Shown here: piece by piece, positions 1 to 11,808 of the stretch | Position numbering within the stretch: the first letter of the stretch is position 1 | Layout of the letters: the number at the start of each line of letters is the position of its first letter | NCBI RefSeq assembly: GCF_009730915.1 | Contig: NC_052489.1 | Span: 25,351,916-25,415,915, forward strand | Direction of reading: 5' to 3' | DNA: 64,000 bases | Source of the DNA: Dioscorea cayenensis subsp. rotundata | Taxonomy: Eukaryota > Streptophyta > Magnoliopsida > Dioscoreales > Dioscoreaceae | Position numbers and translations under genes: made by a program | The notes under the pieces: model-generated | Seen by the model: only the letters and a program-made list of their open reading frames with translations | Told to the model about the DNA's origin: nothing | The model's database searches: none

Positions 1-82
1 CATAAAGCATGCAATGCTTAACAAGAGAAAAGATTCTGCTACGCAAGAAACATCACGATAATGGTCAAAACTAGTAACAGAC

Positions 83-1706
83 CTTGCCTTGACGGATGTC
101 TTCAATAGCCTCTTGAATGGAAGAAAACCCTTCTGTTGAACAATCCAGATCAAGCTCACCATTCTCAGCAAAAAACTCCTCAGTTGCATGAGCCATGCCA
201 GTGGCAACGGCACCAAGTGATAAGGCATCTGGCTGAAGCTTGGTATTGGATAATAGATTATTCTCAGTTTCAGCAATAACAGAATTGAATTGATCTATTA
301 ATGAACCGGTTTTTGAATAAGAAAGAATGCCATCTTCACCACTTATTGGCAAAGTACTAGTGCCATCCTCTCGTTTCAGAGCAAAGCAAGTACCCCTCAG
401 ACTGGTTGACGTCAAATTTGAGGTCAGACTAACAAACTGCAACCTCTTGGAATACCCGTTCCCTCTAAAGCAAAATAGAACAATTAGCAGCTCCCAAATG
501 AATACTTTACAAGGATAACCAAATAGAAATTTCAAGTGAGGAAAAAAAAACAGGGCTAAAAAGATAAGACTACACAACTTCTAATAACATATTACAACCC
601 AACTTCTCCATATAAACACAACCTATACATTAAGTCTGCGGGAGTAGAAAATACGGAAGTTGGGACAACATGATTAAACAAATAGTAAAATTAGAATGTA
701 AAATCAGATTGCCATAGATGCTTTTAGAACTTAGAGTTCAAGAGTTTAGCAGAAGATCCCTCAGGGTGTCACTCAACCATTGCTCAAAGGCACAGAATTG
801 AATGGGCAACAGAACTCTGAGAAGACTACTACAAGCATAACCAATATAATGTTAAATCTAGTGGTAGAAAATATAACTATGGAGATGAGTTTGCAGTTAG
901 TCATACTAGCCAAAAAAAAAAACGATAACGTGGTTTAACAGCAAGAAAGAGATTCCAATTTTTTGGTAAGCAAAAGAAAATGAACCATTCATACTATTCT
1001 TTGAACTACTTTTTTTATAATAATAATAAAAAAAAAGAATTTGTTTGTCACGGAGCATTATGAGAAACATTTACCAGATAAATCCAAACTGCAATCAGAA
1101 ACATATTTAGGTCACATTCAAAGTCTCATGCCAGACTAGTTCGTTGAATATTCCACGTTGTATGAGAGTGAATAGTTGGGTGAAAATACTGAAAACACAT
1201 AACGTAAAAGGAAAACCCCCAACTTTCATTTCCTCAACATCCAATGGACAAACCGGTGAAGAGTTAACAAGCAAGTTTTCAGCAAAACAGTAACTCAAAC
1301 ACGGCACATGGATTCGATGTACCACCCAAAATCTTTTTTTTTAAAAAAAAAAATCAATCTTTTCCACGAACCCAACAAAAAAAGTTGTCAATTTTCTCAT
1401 GAATCAGCAAAGATCCCCTGCCATAACAAATCATTATTTGGGCATCAAACATCATTCCCATCAAAGCTTTGCATTAATTCAGCTACAAGCCTACAAATCT
1501 CAATAACACAACCCATAAATTATGCAAAATAACTCATTCTTCGACTCACTTTGCTCATTCAAGCAAACAATCAAACAAAACAAAAGACAAAAGAACAACG
1601 AACAAAACTACAGCCTAATAATCAGGAAAACAAGTAATTAGATGACTCACGGTACGCAACGAATAGAAGCTAAGCTTGCGGAAGTCAAGGCAAAGGAAGC
1701 AGCCAT
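83..1706 (-). CDS. RIBA: RIBA, DHBP synthase/GTP cyclohydrolase II, plastid; 5' exons only
   Basis: Two exons are visible: 1651..1706 (ATG at 1706-1704) and 83..464; the rest lies off the left edge. They join in frame (56 nt, then the third base of a codon) into 146 residues. The first exon encodes MAASFALTSASLASIRCVP, a Ser/Ala-rich plastid transit peptide start. The second ends in GFSSIQEAIEDIRQGK, the entry to the 3,4-dihydroxy-2-butanone-4-phosphate synthase domain, which in known plant RIBA proteins continues into the DDEDRENEGD substrate loop. The protein family makes both precursors of riboflavin in the plastid. Donors are GTGAGT at 1650 and GTCTGT at 82; the acceptor is TTTAG ending at 465. 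The start was chosen because it gives a transit peptide and splices in phase. No frameshift is seen. The intron of about 1.19 kb holds nothing I recognise. RIBA paralogues exist in plants, some lacking one activity; this portion cannot tell which this is. Confidence 0.88.
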
Positions 1707-1777
1707 TGTTCACCTCCGTTAGCTTTCTCTCTAACTCTCCCTCTTTCCCTCTGCCTCCCTCCCTGTCTCAGTGTTCA

Positions 1778-1787
1778 TATTTATATA
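1778..1787 (-). promoter_or_regulatory. TATA box of RIBA
   Basis: TATATAAATA on the minus strand, about 72 bases upstream of the RIBA ATG. It is followed on the minus strand by a CT-rich stretch (1730-1770) typical of a plant 5' leader. Confidence 0.55.
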
Positions 1788-1989
1788 TGAGAAAAAAAAA
1801 AAGTATTCCAGAATATATTCAAAAGTAATTCCCACCCGTTTTCGAAATATATATATAATATATATATCGAAAAAAAAAAGAAAAAAAATGGGAAACGGCA
1901 TGAAAAAGAAATGGTTTGGATTGGCGGCTAAGGTAACTGAACCGGACCGGCTTTGACCCGAGAGCAATCAAACCCAACCAAGAGAGTTA

Positions 1990-3105
1990 ATATGCAATTA
2001 GAAAAAAAACCCTCTTAAATAGTTAAATGATATTAATTAATAGAAATTTTATTATGTTATATGTAATAATTTAATAAATTGATGATAATATTTAAATATT
2101 GGTAAAAAAATTATTTTTTGATAAATGTATGAACATACCATAACTCTTAATTATTATTGTGAAAGAGAGTTGGTTTTTCAACTTCTTATTTGGTAAGAGA
2201 ATAGATTATTAAAAGTAATGCATTATTTCATACTTATTTTTTAAAATTGTTTACTTATAAAAAACTTTATATTATGAGTTTTTTTTTTAAATCAAGATTA
2301 TGGTTTTTTAATAATAAAAGAATCAAAAGGTGATTGATTGGATTGAACTTTGAAGGAAGTTGAACCGGGTCAAACCAGGAAAGTTGGGTCGGAGAATACG
2401 AATCCAGACCAAGTGGGATGAAGATGACGTCATCCACTCAATATATGATTGACGAGTTAAACCTCCATAGTTGACCATTTAATCATAATCCAAATTGGCT
2501 TTTTTGATTGACCTGACCCACTATTTCTTGTTTTTTTTTCCTCTTTTTGAATGATGACTTTCAAGAGGAAATTCCTACCAACCAGCGTGACAAATCTTGC
2601 TGCTTATTTAGCATTTAGAATATTATTTATTAACCATTTAGTTTTTGGTTTTATAAAATTTGACTATTTTATATAGCAAGAAACTTCCTAATTCTCTGTT
2701 GGGGTTGACTTATATTTTTTTTCTCTCTGTTTTAAATGATATGCACAGTACAATGAGGACAGTAGTAATTCTTTTCATCGAATTTAATAACTTGAATAAT
2801 GGATAAAAAGTAGGAAAACTTTCTATTTTTGGAAATGTAATTTGGAAAGTATTGGGTGCCCATACCGTGATGAGCATGCACTGATATTTTGAATTATTAT
2901 TTTTTGTTAGTTATAGAAGGCATTATAGAGCATGTTCCTAAGAGACATGGCATGTGCAAACGTGATCTTTAGGCAACATGCGTGAGCATATATTCGATGA
3001 AGATAACATTATTTATTTATTCTGATCAATAATTTTATTATTAAATAAAGATCTTAAAAGAATTTGAAATGATTTCATTTGATTTTTAAATAGGTGATCT
3101 TGAAG
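1990..3105. other. AT-rich intergenic upstream of RIBA
   Basis: Apart from the TGACGTCA site, this stretch shows homopolymer-rich AT DNA. I see no gene or recognisable transposon. Confidence 0.5.
2425..2432. promoter_or_regulatory. TGACGTCA palindrome (bZIP-type site)
   Basis: A perfect TGACGTCA palindrome lies about 720 bp upstream of the RIBA start. Several TTGAC W-box cores occur nearby (about 2448-2515). These are candidate bZIP and WRKY sites; function is inferred only from the motif and position. Confidence 0.3.
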
Positions 3106-3117
3106 ATCATTGTAAGT

Positions 3118-3969
3118 CCTTCTATTGCCTCTTGAATGAGGGAGTCTGACAGCAAACGGGTTCTTCTCTGTCAAGTCCTTCTATTGCCTCTTAAATGAGG
3201 GAGGCTTACAATGTCCTCTTGCTAACTCCTTCTGGAAAGGTCCTTGCCCGAGGAAGGTTAACATTTTTAACTGGCTAGCTTGAAAGAACAAGATCCTTTC
3301 TCTGGAAAATCTTGCCAGGCGTCGTTGTAACAGATTACCGACAGACATATGTGTGTTATACCATTCCGATGTCGAATCGGTTGATCATCTTTTCCTAAAT
3401 TGTCGATTCTCATAGGAGGTTTGGGCGTGCCTCAGCATGTTCCTTCAGTTACCAGCGCTTCCCCTTTCTATGTCTCTATTGCGCGGTGACTGGAGGGCTG
3501 CCTTACGCCCCGCGGTCCGGGTGTTTGGGGATTGGGTTGTTAAAGCTTTTGTGTGGTCTATTTAACTTATGAGAAACGAATATATCTTTTCTGATAAATG
3601 TGAAAATCCTCATGCTGTCATGGTGAAGACTGCTCATATGATTTTCTCTTGGTTCTCTGCAGTTCCTGAGTATTTGAGAGTGAAGCTGGCTGATCTTATC
3701 TCCGCTATCAGGCGCAGCTTAGAGTTCATTGGACCTTGTTCAACTTCAGAAGGGGTGGAGGTCACTCCCACGCTCGAGGTGGACTAGGATGGCAGTGGTG
3801 GAGTAGTCTTTGAGTGTGATTTGGGTCAGGAGGAGACCCATTATTCCTCCTCTTTTTTTCTCTTATATTTTGTTTCCACAACTAGTGGAAGGATTGAAGG
3901 ATTGTTGTACTCTTTTGTTATTTTACTTTTAATGCATGCGGTTTATCTTTTTTTTTTTTTTGAAAAAAA
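3118..3969 (+). mobile_element. 5'-truncated LINE (non-LTR retrotransposon)
   Basis: The insert is bounded by a perfect 12-bp direct repeat, ATCATTGTAAGT, at 3106-3117 and 3970-3981: a target-site duplication. Inside, one frame reads through a LINE ORF2 tail: an NKILSLENLARR-like stretch, then the zinc-binding reverse-transcriptase region ESVDHLFLNCRFS followed by EVWACLSMF, and downstream the stretch MRNEYIF. The frame is broken by stop codons (for example after NCRFS and before LMRN), so the copy is dead. It ends in a T-rich tract and a short A run just before the second repeat. It is 5'-truncated, as most LINE copies are. A 30-bp direct repeat (3115-3144 and 3173-3203) sits at its 5' end, perhaps from template switching during insertion. 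Confidence 0.85.
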
Positions 3970-3981
3970 ATCATTGTAAGT

Positions 3982-4560
3982 TATAAGTGATTTTTTTTAA
4001 TAGAGCTCTAACTCTTTTATCATGTTTCTTTAATGTATTTTAATTCTAAAAAAATTTATTGACAATTAATGAAGTTGATTTAGATTATTGAAATCCCAAA
4101 TCTTTGAATCTTCCCAAAAATTCGCTCATACACTCTTAGTTTATTTATTAGATGTTTCATATTCTTTAATTATTTGATTAGTAAGAGCCACTAGTTGTTC
4201 ATTTTAAACTGTGTGAGGATTTCAACTATGGTTATTTAGTTGAAACTCAAGCATCTTCACAATCAAACTATTCAATATAATTTATTTAAAATTAAATTTT
4301 TTTTATTTTAACTTACACTTTTCACAATTTTAAAATTTAAAAAATTGTTTATTTTTATTTCTTCCCCTTCATATTCCTTATACCTAATTCCTTCAATACT
4401 AGGCAGTTAGAGGCATTAACTATTTTAATTCATCCTTATTAAAAAGAATTAGCTTGTTAGAGTCACTTTTATTTTATTTTGTCTTCTTCCTTCTCACCGA
4501 CCTAACTCGTGCAAAATAATAATAATAATAATAAATAAATAAATAAAAATAAATAAAATA
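3982..4560. other. AT-rich spacer with simple repeats
   Basis: No gene is seen. An (AAT)n/(AAAT)n simple repeat lies at about 4517-4562. Confidence 0.5.
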
Positions 4561-4568
4561 AAAAAATT

Positions 4569-4720
4569 GAGCATTAACATGGTGCAATAGCTGAAAAATA
4601 GTGACTTTATCTTTTTATGGGAGGTTGAGAGTTCGACTCCTTTTCAAAATATGATTGAGTATTTAGTTGGTGTATAAGTGGTGATGATTTGTTCATATTT
4701 TTTAGAATAAAAAATAAAAA
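4569..4720 (+). mobile_element. SINE-like element with tRNA-type A and B boxes
   Basis: TGGTGCAATAGCTG at 4580-4593 resembles a polymerase III A box. GAGTTCGACTCC at 4629-4640 closely matches the B-box consensus GGTTCGANTCC at tRNA-like spacing. The body ends in an A-rich tail near 4715. No target duplication was found, so the ends are approximate. Confidence 0.5.
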
Positions 4721-5284
4721 AGTATTATTAAGGAAGTTTACAAAAATATACTGTAAAAAGGAAGAGAGAAAAGATTTAATATAAGAAGAAAAAAAAATAA
4801 TAAAAAAGAGCATGTCAATTAAAAAAAACTAACTAAATGATGGATATTAGAAAAAAAAAAGTATTATATATGCTACTAATAATTCATCCTCAATATAAAT
4901 ATATAGTTATCTATAAAAATACCATAAATATAAAGAGAGACAATATACCGAGCACTCTTGATTCTACTTCACTTGTTCTTATTCCTTCTTCTCTCGATTT
5001 CTTCTATATTTCATTTACAATAAATGAAAGAAAATATATCTCATTTATAAAAATTAATGGAATGTTAGCATTAATTCAATTCAACGGTCCAAAATACATT
5101 GATAAATATAATAGTAATAGTAGCAGTGGTTGTTACAGTAAACACATGAGTTGTATTACTATAGTACCACCGTTTATTACAGTAAAAAACCACTATTGTC
5201 TACGGTATTCAAAACAATAGAGATATTTTAAATATTAAAAAATTAATTTAATGTCTTCGAAAACTATAAAATGATTATAGTTAA
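4721..5284. other. AT-rich spacer
   Basis: An open frame at 4837-5220 (127 codons) has AT-driven composition and no recognisable motif. I do not call it a gene. Confidence 0.4.
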
Positions 5285-5525
5285 TTGACTCCTATGTGTT
5301 GTCAGCACCGGTAGGCTCAATCTACCCTCCTATTTACTCATATCTCATAAGGTTTGTAAGATTGCCTTATCACCTCATGTGGTTGCGGCCCTGTCTTTCA
5401 GCTTTTCTTCGCTATGTTTGTTAAATGTCATGTTAGTTGTTTTTTTGTTCCCCTCTCTTACTTTGAATCCTTGTCTTCTTTTAATAAATTTTAATAATTT
5501 ATTTAAGTTTTCTAAAAAAATAAAA
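5285..5525 (+). mobile_element. LINE 3'-end remnant (possible)
   Basis: A more GC-rich block ends in CTTTTAATAAATTTTAATAA followed by an A-rich run. The same style of ending (TTAATAAATT... then a T/A-rich tail) occurs at the LINE-like tracts near 49.83 kb and 61.9 kb. No ORF2 motif is left, so this is tentative. Confidence 0.35.
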
Positions 5526-5628
5526 AAAAACTTTCAAAATAATTAAAAAAATTAATATCAATTTGGAATAAATGTCATGAATTTTTTTTTATGTATAAAT
5601 GTGAATGTCTAAAAACAAAGTTCATGAT

Positions 5629-5791
5629 CAACGGGCTTGTAGCCTAGCAGTGCCCCGAGTCCTCTCATTGGGAGAAACACGAGTTCTATTCCTCCTGATC
5701 ATGCTCCCCAGTTTTAAGAGGATAAGGACATTGTGACAATTTCTCCGTACGCTTGAGGGTTGGCGCTTGTCGCCCTACCTCAAAAAAAAAA
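5629..5791 (+). mobile_element. tRNA-derived SINE with poly(A) tail
   Basis: TAGCCTAGCAGTG (about 5640-5652) fits a polymerase III A box and CGAGTTCTATTCC (about 5682-5695) a B box. The element ends in a 14-base A run. Flanks ACAAAGTTCATGAT (about 5615-5628) and ACAAAGCTTGTGAT (about 5795-5808) look like a target duplication with three transitions. This is an old SINE copy on the plus strand. Confidence 0.65.
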
Positions 5792-5808
5792 AAAACAAAG
5801 CTTGTGAT

Positions 5809-6580
5809 GTGTTGATCATTTAAAACAATGAGTGCCTCTCAAAGAAAGGATTAGGGAGGTTGATTATCTTAAATTTACCCTTAATTATTTTTTTTTTAAA
5901 ATTTTTAAGGTGATTTATTTAAAAGAAAAATTAGAAAATACTAAAAATGCTTTCAGTTAGTTTCCTTTGTCAATCTATTAATGGACCTTTGTCATTGCAG
6001 GCAGGCTTCATATGCAGTACAGTTCCACCCCTACTGTCATTTACAATACTTAATTTCCATTTCTTTTTTCATCAAATGTACAGTTGTACTCCTATTTATT
6101 TATTAACGTACTATTACTGGACTATATCTTATTCATTCTAGGGACCAGCAAATCACATGCACCTGCAGCTTTTTCCTGATCTGGCCTCTTTTCTCCATAA
6201 TATTTCCCAAAGCTCAATGCAGTTATTTTTAATTCTTTTACTGTTTTTTAATACTCAAATAACCCTCTTTACAGTTTACACCTTGTAACTATTCTTTTTG
6301 TGATTCATGTTCTTAACTTCTTGTTCTCTCTTGTAATTCTTCTTCTATGTTTGTTATTCTCTTCGTACTTGATAATTTGTTGTTGTGTTTGTTCTATTAT
6401 TCTTCTTTTCTTTTACTTCTTATACCCATATGTTTTTTTTTTCTTATTTTTATTATAGCTAAATATTTCTTATTGTGGTTTGTTATTCTTGGTGTACGGT
6501 AAGTTTTTTTTTTTCCTTCTCTTTTACTTAAATATATGTGTGGCTAAATTTTGGTGCGTAAATTCTTCCATATTATTGTT
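5809..6580. other. Intergenic, no feature seen
   Basis: T-rich DNA with many short T runs. No coding signal is seen. Confidence 0.4.
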
Positions 6581-6910
6581 TAACTTTAGATACCAGAGTG
6601 GCTTTTGTTCAATTAATCCATAGCAAGGTCATTTAGACGGTCTTAGTTTTCTATTCATATTTTCAGCACATTTTCATTCTAAAATCCAACATTTTAATGA
6701 TTACGGGTAGTTAATCTTCTATAATGGAGTATTGTTTAGTTATTCTTACCTAAGTACTAACGTGTAAACTTAAATATTTAGACTTTAAATATCTGGATGG
6801 CTTCAGTTTGAGCCATATATAGCTCGATCATTTAGATGGTCTCAGAGTTCCATTAATATTTGTCTCACATTTTCATTTTAAAATCTAACATTTTAATCAG
6901 GTAGTTAAGT
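6581..6910. repeat. Imperfect direct repeat, two copies of about 130 bp
   Basis: Copies at about 6581-6713 and 6781-6910 share ordered blocks (ACTTTA.ATA, GATCATTTAGA.GGTCT-like, CACATTTTCATT, TAAAATC.AACATTTTAAT). They differ by many substitutions, so the duplication is old. Confidence 0.55.
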
Positions 6911-7044
6911 TTAGTTTATGTATCTGGACCTATTTTTTTTTATTTTTTATGTTAATATAATTATAGTATTATTTATTAGGATGCCTTAGTGGGTAGGAAA
7001 TCAGAAATCTAATAGTAGCATACGGAGGGGATTAAGTATGATTC

Positions 7045-7665
7045 TATTAAAGCAATTAGGCTTTTCAAAGTTGTTGGAAATCTAAACATAGCTGGGGAGT
7101 TAATTTACAGTGAAAAAAGGTACACATTCACGGAAGCAGTTGGAAATTTAACCAATTGGAGAGTTGGGCCTAAAAATGCACAAAATGAGAAGATTAAGTA
7201 TTTATTTAAGTAGTTGGGTTTGAAAATCTAAGTAAGTACCCCCTCCGTTTTTTTTTATCTGTCGTGAATAACTGAATCTCACATATCAAGAAAATTGGTT
7301 ATTTCACATAATTTAATAAAAAATTAGTTATTTTTCCAAAATTACCTCTAATTTATATTTTCACATTTCTTTCTCATATTAAATTTTAAGAAGAGAATTG
7401 AATATAGTGTTAAGGTAACTTTGGGAAAAAAATAATAAATGCTTCTTGATATTCAAAAATGACTAGATAAAAAGGAACATGGGTTTATGACAGATAAAAA
7501 GGCACGGAGGGAGTACTTATTTAAGCAATTAAGTTCGTTGGGACTGAAAATTTAAATAATGAGAATAGTGAGCATTTATTTAAGCAGTTGGATTTAAAAA
7601 TCTAAATAGTTGAAGAAGAGTAAGCATTTATAAAAGCAATTGAGCTTAGAAATCTAAATAATGAA
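7045..7665. repeat. Degenerate tandem array of about 45-bp units
   Basis: Units of the form TATTTAAGCAGTTGGGTTT then GAAAATCTAAATAATGA recur at about 7045, 7195, 7516, 7570 and 7625. The array is interrupted by a Stowaway MITE at 7239-7513. Confidence 0.6.
7239..7513. mobile_element. Stowaway MITE (275 bp)
   Basis: The termini CCCCCTCCGTTT and (right end, reversed) CTCCCTCCGTGCC are the Stowaway inverted repeat. TA target duplications lie at 7237-7238 and 7514-7515. This is a non-coding member of the Tc1/mariner superfamily. Confidence 0.88.
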
Positions 7666-7669
7666 AAAT

Positions 7670-8393
7670 GGTTAGTTCTGGATTAGATTACTTCTCCTTT
7701 TAGTCCGTGTAGATTTGTGCTTTCAGATGGTGGCTTTCGTTAACTAGGTTGTTATCTTCTTCTTCTTCTTCTTCTGTAGTTTTTTTGCGCCTCACCTCTG
7801 GTGAGAGGTTTCTAGCTTTTTCTTTTCTTTGTTTGTTCACGTTGAATTTGTTTCTTTTTCTATAAAGTTGTAGTTTATTCACTTTCGTTAAAAAAATTAG
7901 TTAGTGGATTTTATAAAATAATTACATGTATTGGTTTATAAGAAAAAAAATCTTTTTTCTCGTGTAGTAGAAGAAATTTTTAATTAGTGTTTTTTCAAAT
8001 AAATTAAACTATTGACAGACATTCTAATTTAGAAGTGATTTTATAATTTAGAAATTGTTTGGATTACCATTCTTAGAACTGTTTTTTATTAATAAATTAT
8101 TAAAATAAAAATGAGAAATGTTTTTACATAGCTAATTAAGAGTTTTTTAAGCTGTGGACAAGCCGCGTCTCAATACACTTATGACTTTATTTTGCTTGAG
8201 TGGATATTCAAACCCACTTCTTTAACAGAACAAAAATACATAGTAGAAATTCAATAGCAATTAATCAAGAGATTCTTGACTATAATAATTATTAAATATT
8301 AATATTATAATAAAACTATCATTAGTTAATCACACTATGGCAACTGAAAAATTAAGGAAAAGAATAAAAACAATGTACTCAAAATAATCACAT
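7670..8393. other. Intergenic, no gene seen
   Basis: AT-rich with a (TTC)n tract at about 7753-7774. No supported coding region. Confidence 0.4.
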
Positions 8394-8746
8394 AACCCTC
8401 ATATAAATTCTTTGACTATTGATTAAGTGAAATTGTCTATTACTAAACATTCAATATTACTTTAATAATTATATAACTTAATATAAAAAAATACATTGAA
8501 TAGTGCTATTATATCATAAATAATAACTTACTAAATATATACACATCATATATATGTATATATAAACATTGAATATGTTATATTGATTACCCTCGTATAA
8601 ATACTTTGACTATTGATTATGTGAAATTATCTATTACTAAACACTCAATATTATTTTAATTATTATATTACTTAATATACAAAATACACTGAATAGTAAT
8701 ATTGCTGAATACATAAAACATCATAAATAGTAACTTACTAAATATA
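8394..8746. repeat. Imperfect direct repeat, two copies of about 150 bp
   Basis: Copy one (8394-8539) and copy two (8589-8746) both run from ACCCTC.TATAAAT through TTTGACTATTGATTA to TAACTTACTAAATATA. The last blocks match almost exactly. A 50-bp AT spacer separates them. Confidence 0.7.
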
Positions 8747-8750
8747 GAAC

Positions 8751-9095
8751 CAAGACCAAAGTGAACCAGGTCAAGTGTAAGGTGACCAACTTATTAAGAT
8801 AGCTGCATGCCGGTTGTTGAGGTCAACAAGTTCTTCTGAAAATGGGTGAAAGAAATTTCAATATCTAGGTGGAGTAGCTAGCCTCCTATACAATGGGCAG
8901 GAAAAAGAAAAAGTGAAAAACCAAGATGTTGGATTGCTTATTTTCCAATTCAATTACAATTTGGGAAATTTATTTTGGTTAATTAACAACTAACCTAGTT
9001 GTGTTCTTTATTTTGTAGAATCTTTTGACTTAAAAAACAAAAAAAAATTTTTTTTTTATAATGAGCATCTTATTTATACTAAACTGATTTTTAAC

Positions 9096-9131
<36 letters not shown>

Positions 9132-9302
9132 TTATTTTACTTGTACATAACTTAAGCATCCAAATGTTCTACACTTTATTTATTTATTAAATAATTTGCA
9201 GATAAATCATGCAGTCGAATGCTCAAATTTGGATTTGGAATTAAAAATAAAATATATGTTACAGGAGTAGTGCCACACATTTTATAATGTGTAACAATTG
9301 TC
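8751..9302. other. Intergenic, simple repeats only
   Basis: Contains a (TTA)n microsatellite at about 9098-9132. Nothing else is recognised. Confidence 0.4.
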
Positions 9303-9304
9303 TA

Positions 9305-9626
9305 CTTCCTCAGTTCATTTTTGGTTATCATATTTTGGAGCTCTTCTTTCTTCTTTTTTACTTATCACATTAGAAACTTTGTGTAGCATTAAATAATTTT
9401 TTTTTAAATTTACACTTTAATTTAATGTACTTGTACAATTTTCAATTAAATAAAATCAACTAAGTATTAAATTATATTCTCCACTAGTGGGGTTTTAAAT
9501 AGAGGTAATTTTTAAAAGTAATGGATTTTTTTTTTAATAAAATATAAGTAATCAAATAATATTAACTGACTTTTCTTAATCAGTGTGAATTAGTTAAATG
9601 TGACAATTAAAAAGGAACGGAGGGAG
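9305..9626. mobile_element. Stowaway MITE (322 bp), diverged left end
   Basis: The left end CTTCCTCAGTTC and the reversed right end CTCCCTCCGTTCC form the Stowaway inverted repeat, with about 28 bp of further complementarity. TA dinucleotides at 9303-9304 and 9627-9628 are the target duplication. Confidence 0.8.
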
Positions 9627-9628
9627 TA

Positions 9629-10324
9629 TGTATTACATGGCTATTTAATTATTGTAACAAATAATTTTTGTTACATTAATCTCATGTTATTGTTAGACAA
9701 ATAACATAATTAATACAAGTTATGACTAATAATAAGCATATATATATATATATATGGATGCAACCCATTAGACAAATATGAACCACGATATAAACTAATA
9801 CACAAGAAAATATACATACTATTATACAAAATATAGCTATCAAATACGACTACTTATGAAAGATACACATTTTTGAGCTTAATCAATGGTTATCACAGGT
9901 TTTTACAGCTTAAATATAATGTAAATTAATATTCGAATAATTTTGATTTTTATGATTTCTATTAAAAGTTTTAAATTTTAATTATCACGACCTCTTTTAC
10001 CAAGGAAAAAAAACAAGGTGGACACCAAACAACACTATGCGTAAGCAAGTAAAATTTATATCAATTTAAAATATTTTCACATATCTTTAATTTTAAATAC
10101 ATAAGCTGAGTCTATTCTAATTTTTAAGATAACAAGTAATGATCAAATGAAATTAACTTTCACAACAACATAAATGGTGATTATGTTTAGAACTTCGCAA
10201 ATTAATGAAACTTATTTGACTCTATTTTAAATTCAAACTAATTCAGAAAATTTGGGTTATTTGAGCAATAATTGTTTACTTGAACTTGAAGGGTAGACTT
10301 AACATTGATCGATTTGTAGCATAG
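9629..10324. other. Intergenic, no gene seen
   Basis: AT-rich, with a short (TA)n run at about 9739-9755. No supported feature. Confidence 0.4.
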
Positions 10325-10329
10325 GTATT

Positions 10330-11803
10330 GCGTGAGATCTTCTGTAAGTGCACTAGATCGTCAAATAATACCTTGTGTGTGACACAGAGGTCGTATTCCA
10401 CGGGGCCAAGGAGCTACTATTACTATGTTTTTATCAATTTTCTAGCCTAACACTTTAATAAATGAAGACAATAATTACAAAAGAGAAATAACCAACTAAA
10501 ATAAGATTCAGGCTACTATTACTACTGCACACAATTAGCATTCAAGGGAGAACCAAATACAAGAAGTGGGGATTTGGACAACGAATCGCCCTAAGGTTGT
10601 CATTAAGCCTTGAACTTAGGATGCTGTGTTGTGATGGTAGTTTGGGCGAAGAGACTCCTAAATTAGGTTAATCCCAAATCCCTCGGCGATTACCCCAATC
10701 CTATACAAATATTGATTTGGAATTTCTTCTGACCAAATTCTTCTATGATTGCATTACATGTCGGGAAATTTCTATTTAGGATCGATACTCAATACCTATG
10801 TCCAATCATAATGGTTGGAAGGGTACCAAATACAGGAATCTCTCGATCGGTGTATTGGTACATGGATCCCTTTCAAGCTATGTGAGTCTAATACAAGGGT
10901 GCATCCCACACTCCTAGTACAAATTAGAATTTGAACCACAGAGTTCTTATGCAATCCAAAACATCCAAGAACACATAGCAAGAACCACAAACTACAAGAT
11001 TCCAATATCCAACAATACATCAACAAAGATGATCATTCAAATTACAACCAAGTCACCCTAGAGTTCATCAAGTCCAAATCACAAATAAGTTAGTTTCTCA
11101 TGGCGAGGAACAATTGTATAAGAAACAAATAAATAAGAAAAGAAGCATGAAATACTCCCTCTAGTTTTAGATCCCCTTGGATGGATAAAGGTTTTGAAGG
11201 TTCACCGCGATCTCTCTTCAAACGACGCTTTGATGCCTTGAAACTTCCCCCTTTATCCTCTTCCGATGTTTGCCTCCCTCTTGGTGAAGAAATGCATAGT
11301 AGATCGCAGAAAAACGGCCCTAAAAAGGGTGGGACGGCGGCCCAGGAGGCCAAAGAAGAATAGCTCCCCAAAACAATGCCCTAACCCCTCTTAAAAAGTT
11401 TTTTTTCTAGGTTTTATCACGGTTTGGCTAGCTTGCGAGCGCAAGGATGTCCGCAAGGCCCTTGGGAACTGAAATTTTGATGAAGTAGTATAGGATCTGC
11501 TATAACAACTTTGCTACAGTAAATCTACTATAGTTGTGGGCATTCTCATGCCTACAAGGTTGGCCGAGGTTTTGCCTTTTTTTAGTCCTTCGTGTTACAA
11601 TATTGCCACAGTCTGGGCTCTAAAACGCCGTTTTCATTGCCGATTTCTTCCTAAATTGCGTCGTCGAGCTCACCTAAGCTTCTTTGAGGCCTTTAACATG
11701 AATGAAATCAATTAAACCACAAAAAAAAGCATAGATTCATCAAAATACATATGAATAATGCACAACATATACGAATAAAATACATATATTCAGACACTTA
11801 TCA
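10330..11803. mobile_element. Solo-LTR-like block (about 1.47 kb)
   Basis: The block has clearly higher GC than its flanks. It begins GCGTGAGATC and ends CACTTATCA, with GTATT at both outer edges (10325-10329 and 11804-11808) as a candidate 5-bp target duplication. A second copy of the same family lies at about 41.56-43.35 kb: it shares the start (TTGCGTG, then AAGT.CAC and ATC.TCAAA motifs) and the CACTTATCA end. No gag or pol reading frame is present. Orientation is uncertain. Confidence 0.6.
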
Positions 11804-11808
11804 GTATT

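Noticed and set aside
4837..5220. 127-codon open frame
   Set aside because: AT-driven composition, no motif, no promoter or splice context.
5640..5695. Possible tRNA gene
   Set aside because: A- and B-box similarity only; no cloverleaf is evident and it has a poly(A) tail with degenerate flanking repeats, so it is a SINE.
11090..11371. 93-codon minus-strand frame and its plus-strand partner
   Set aside because: Lies within the solo-LTR-like block and shows no gag/pol or host protein features.
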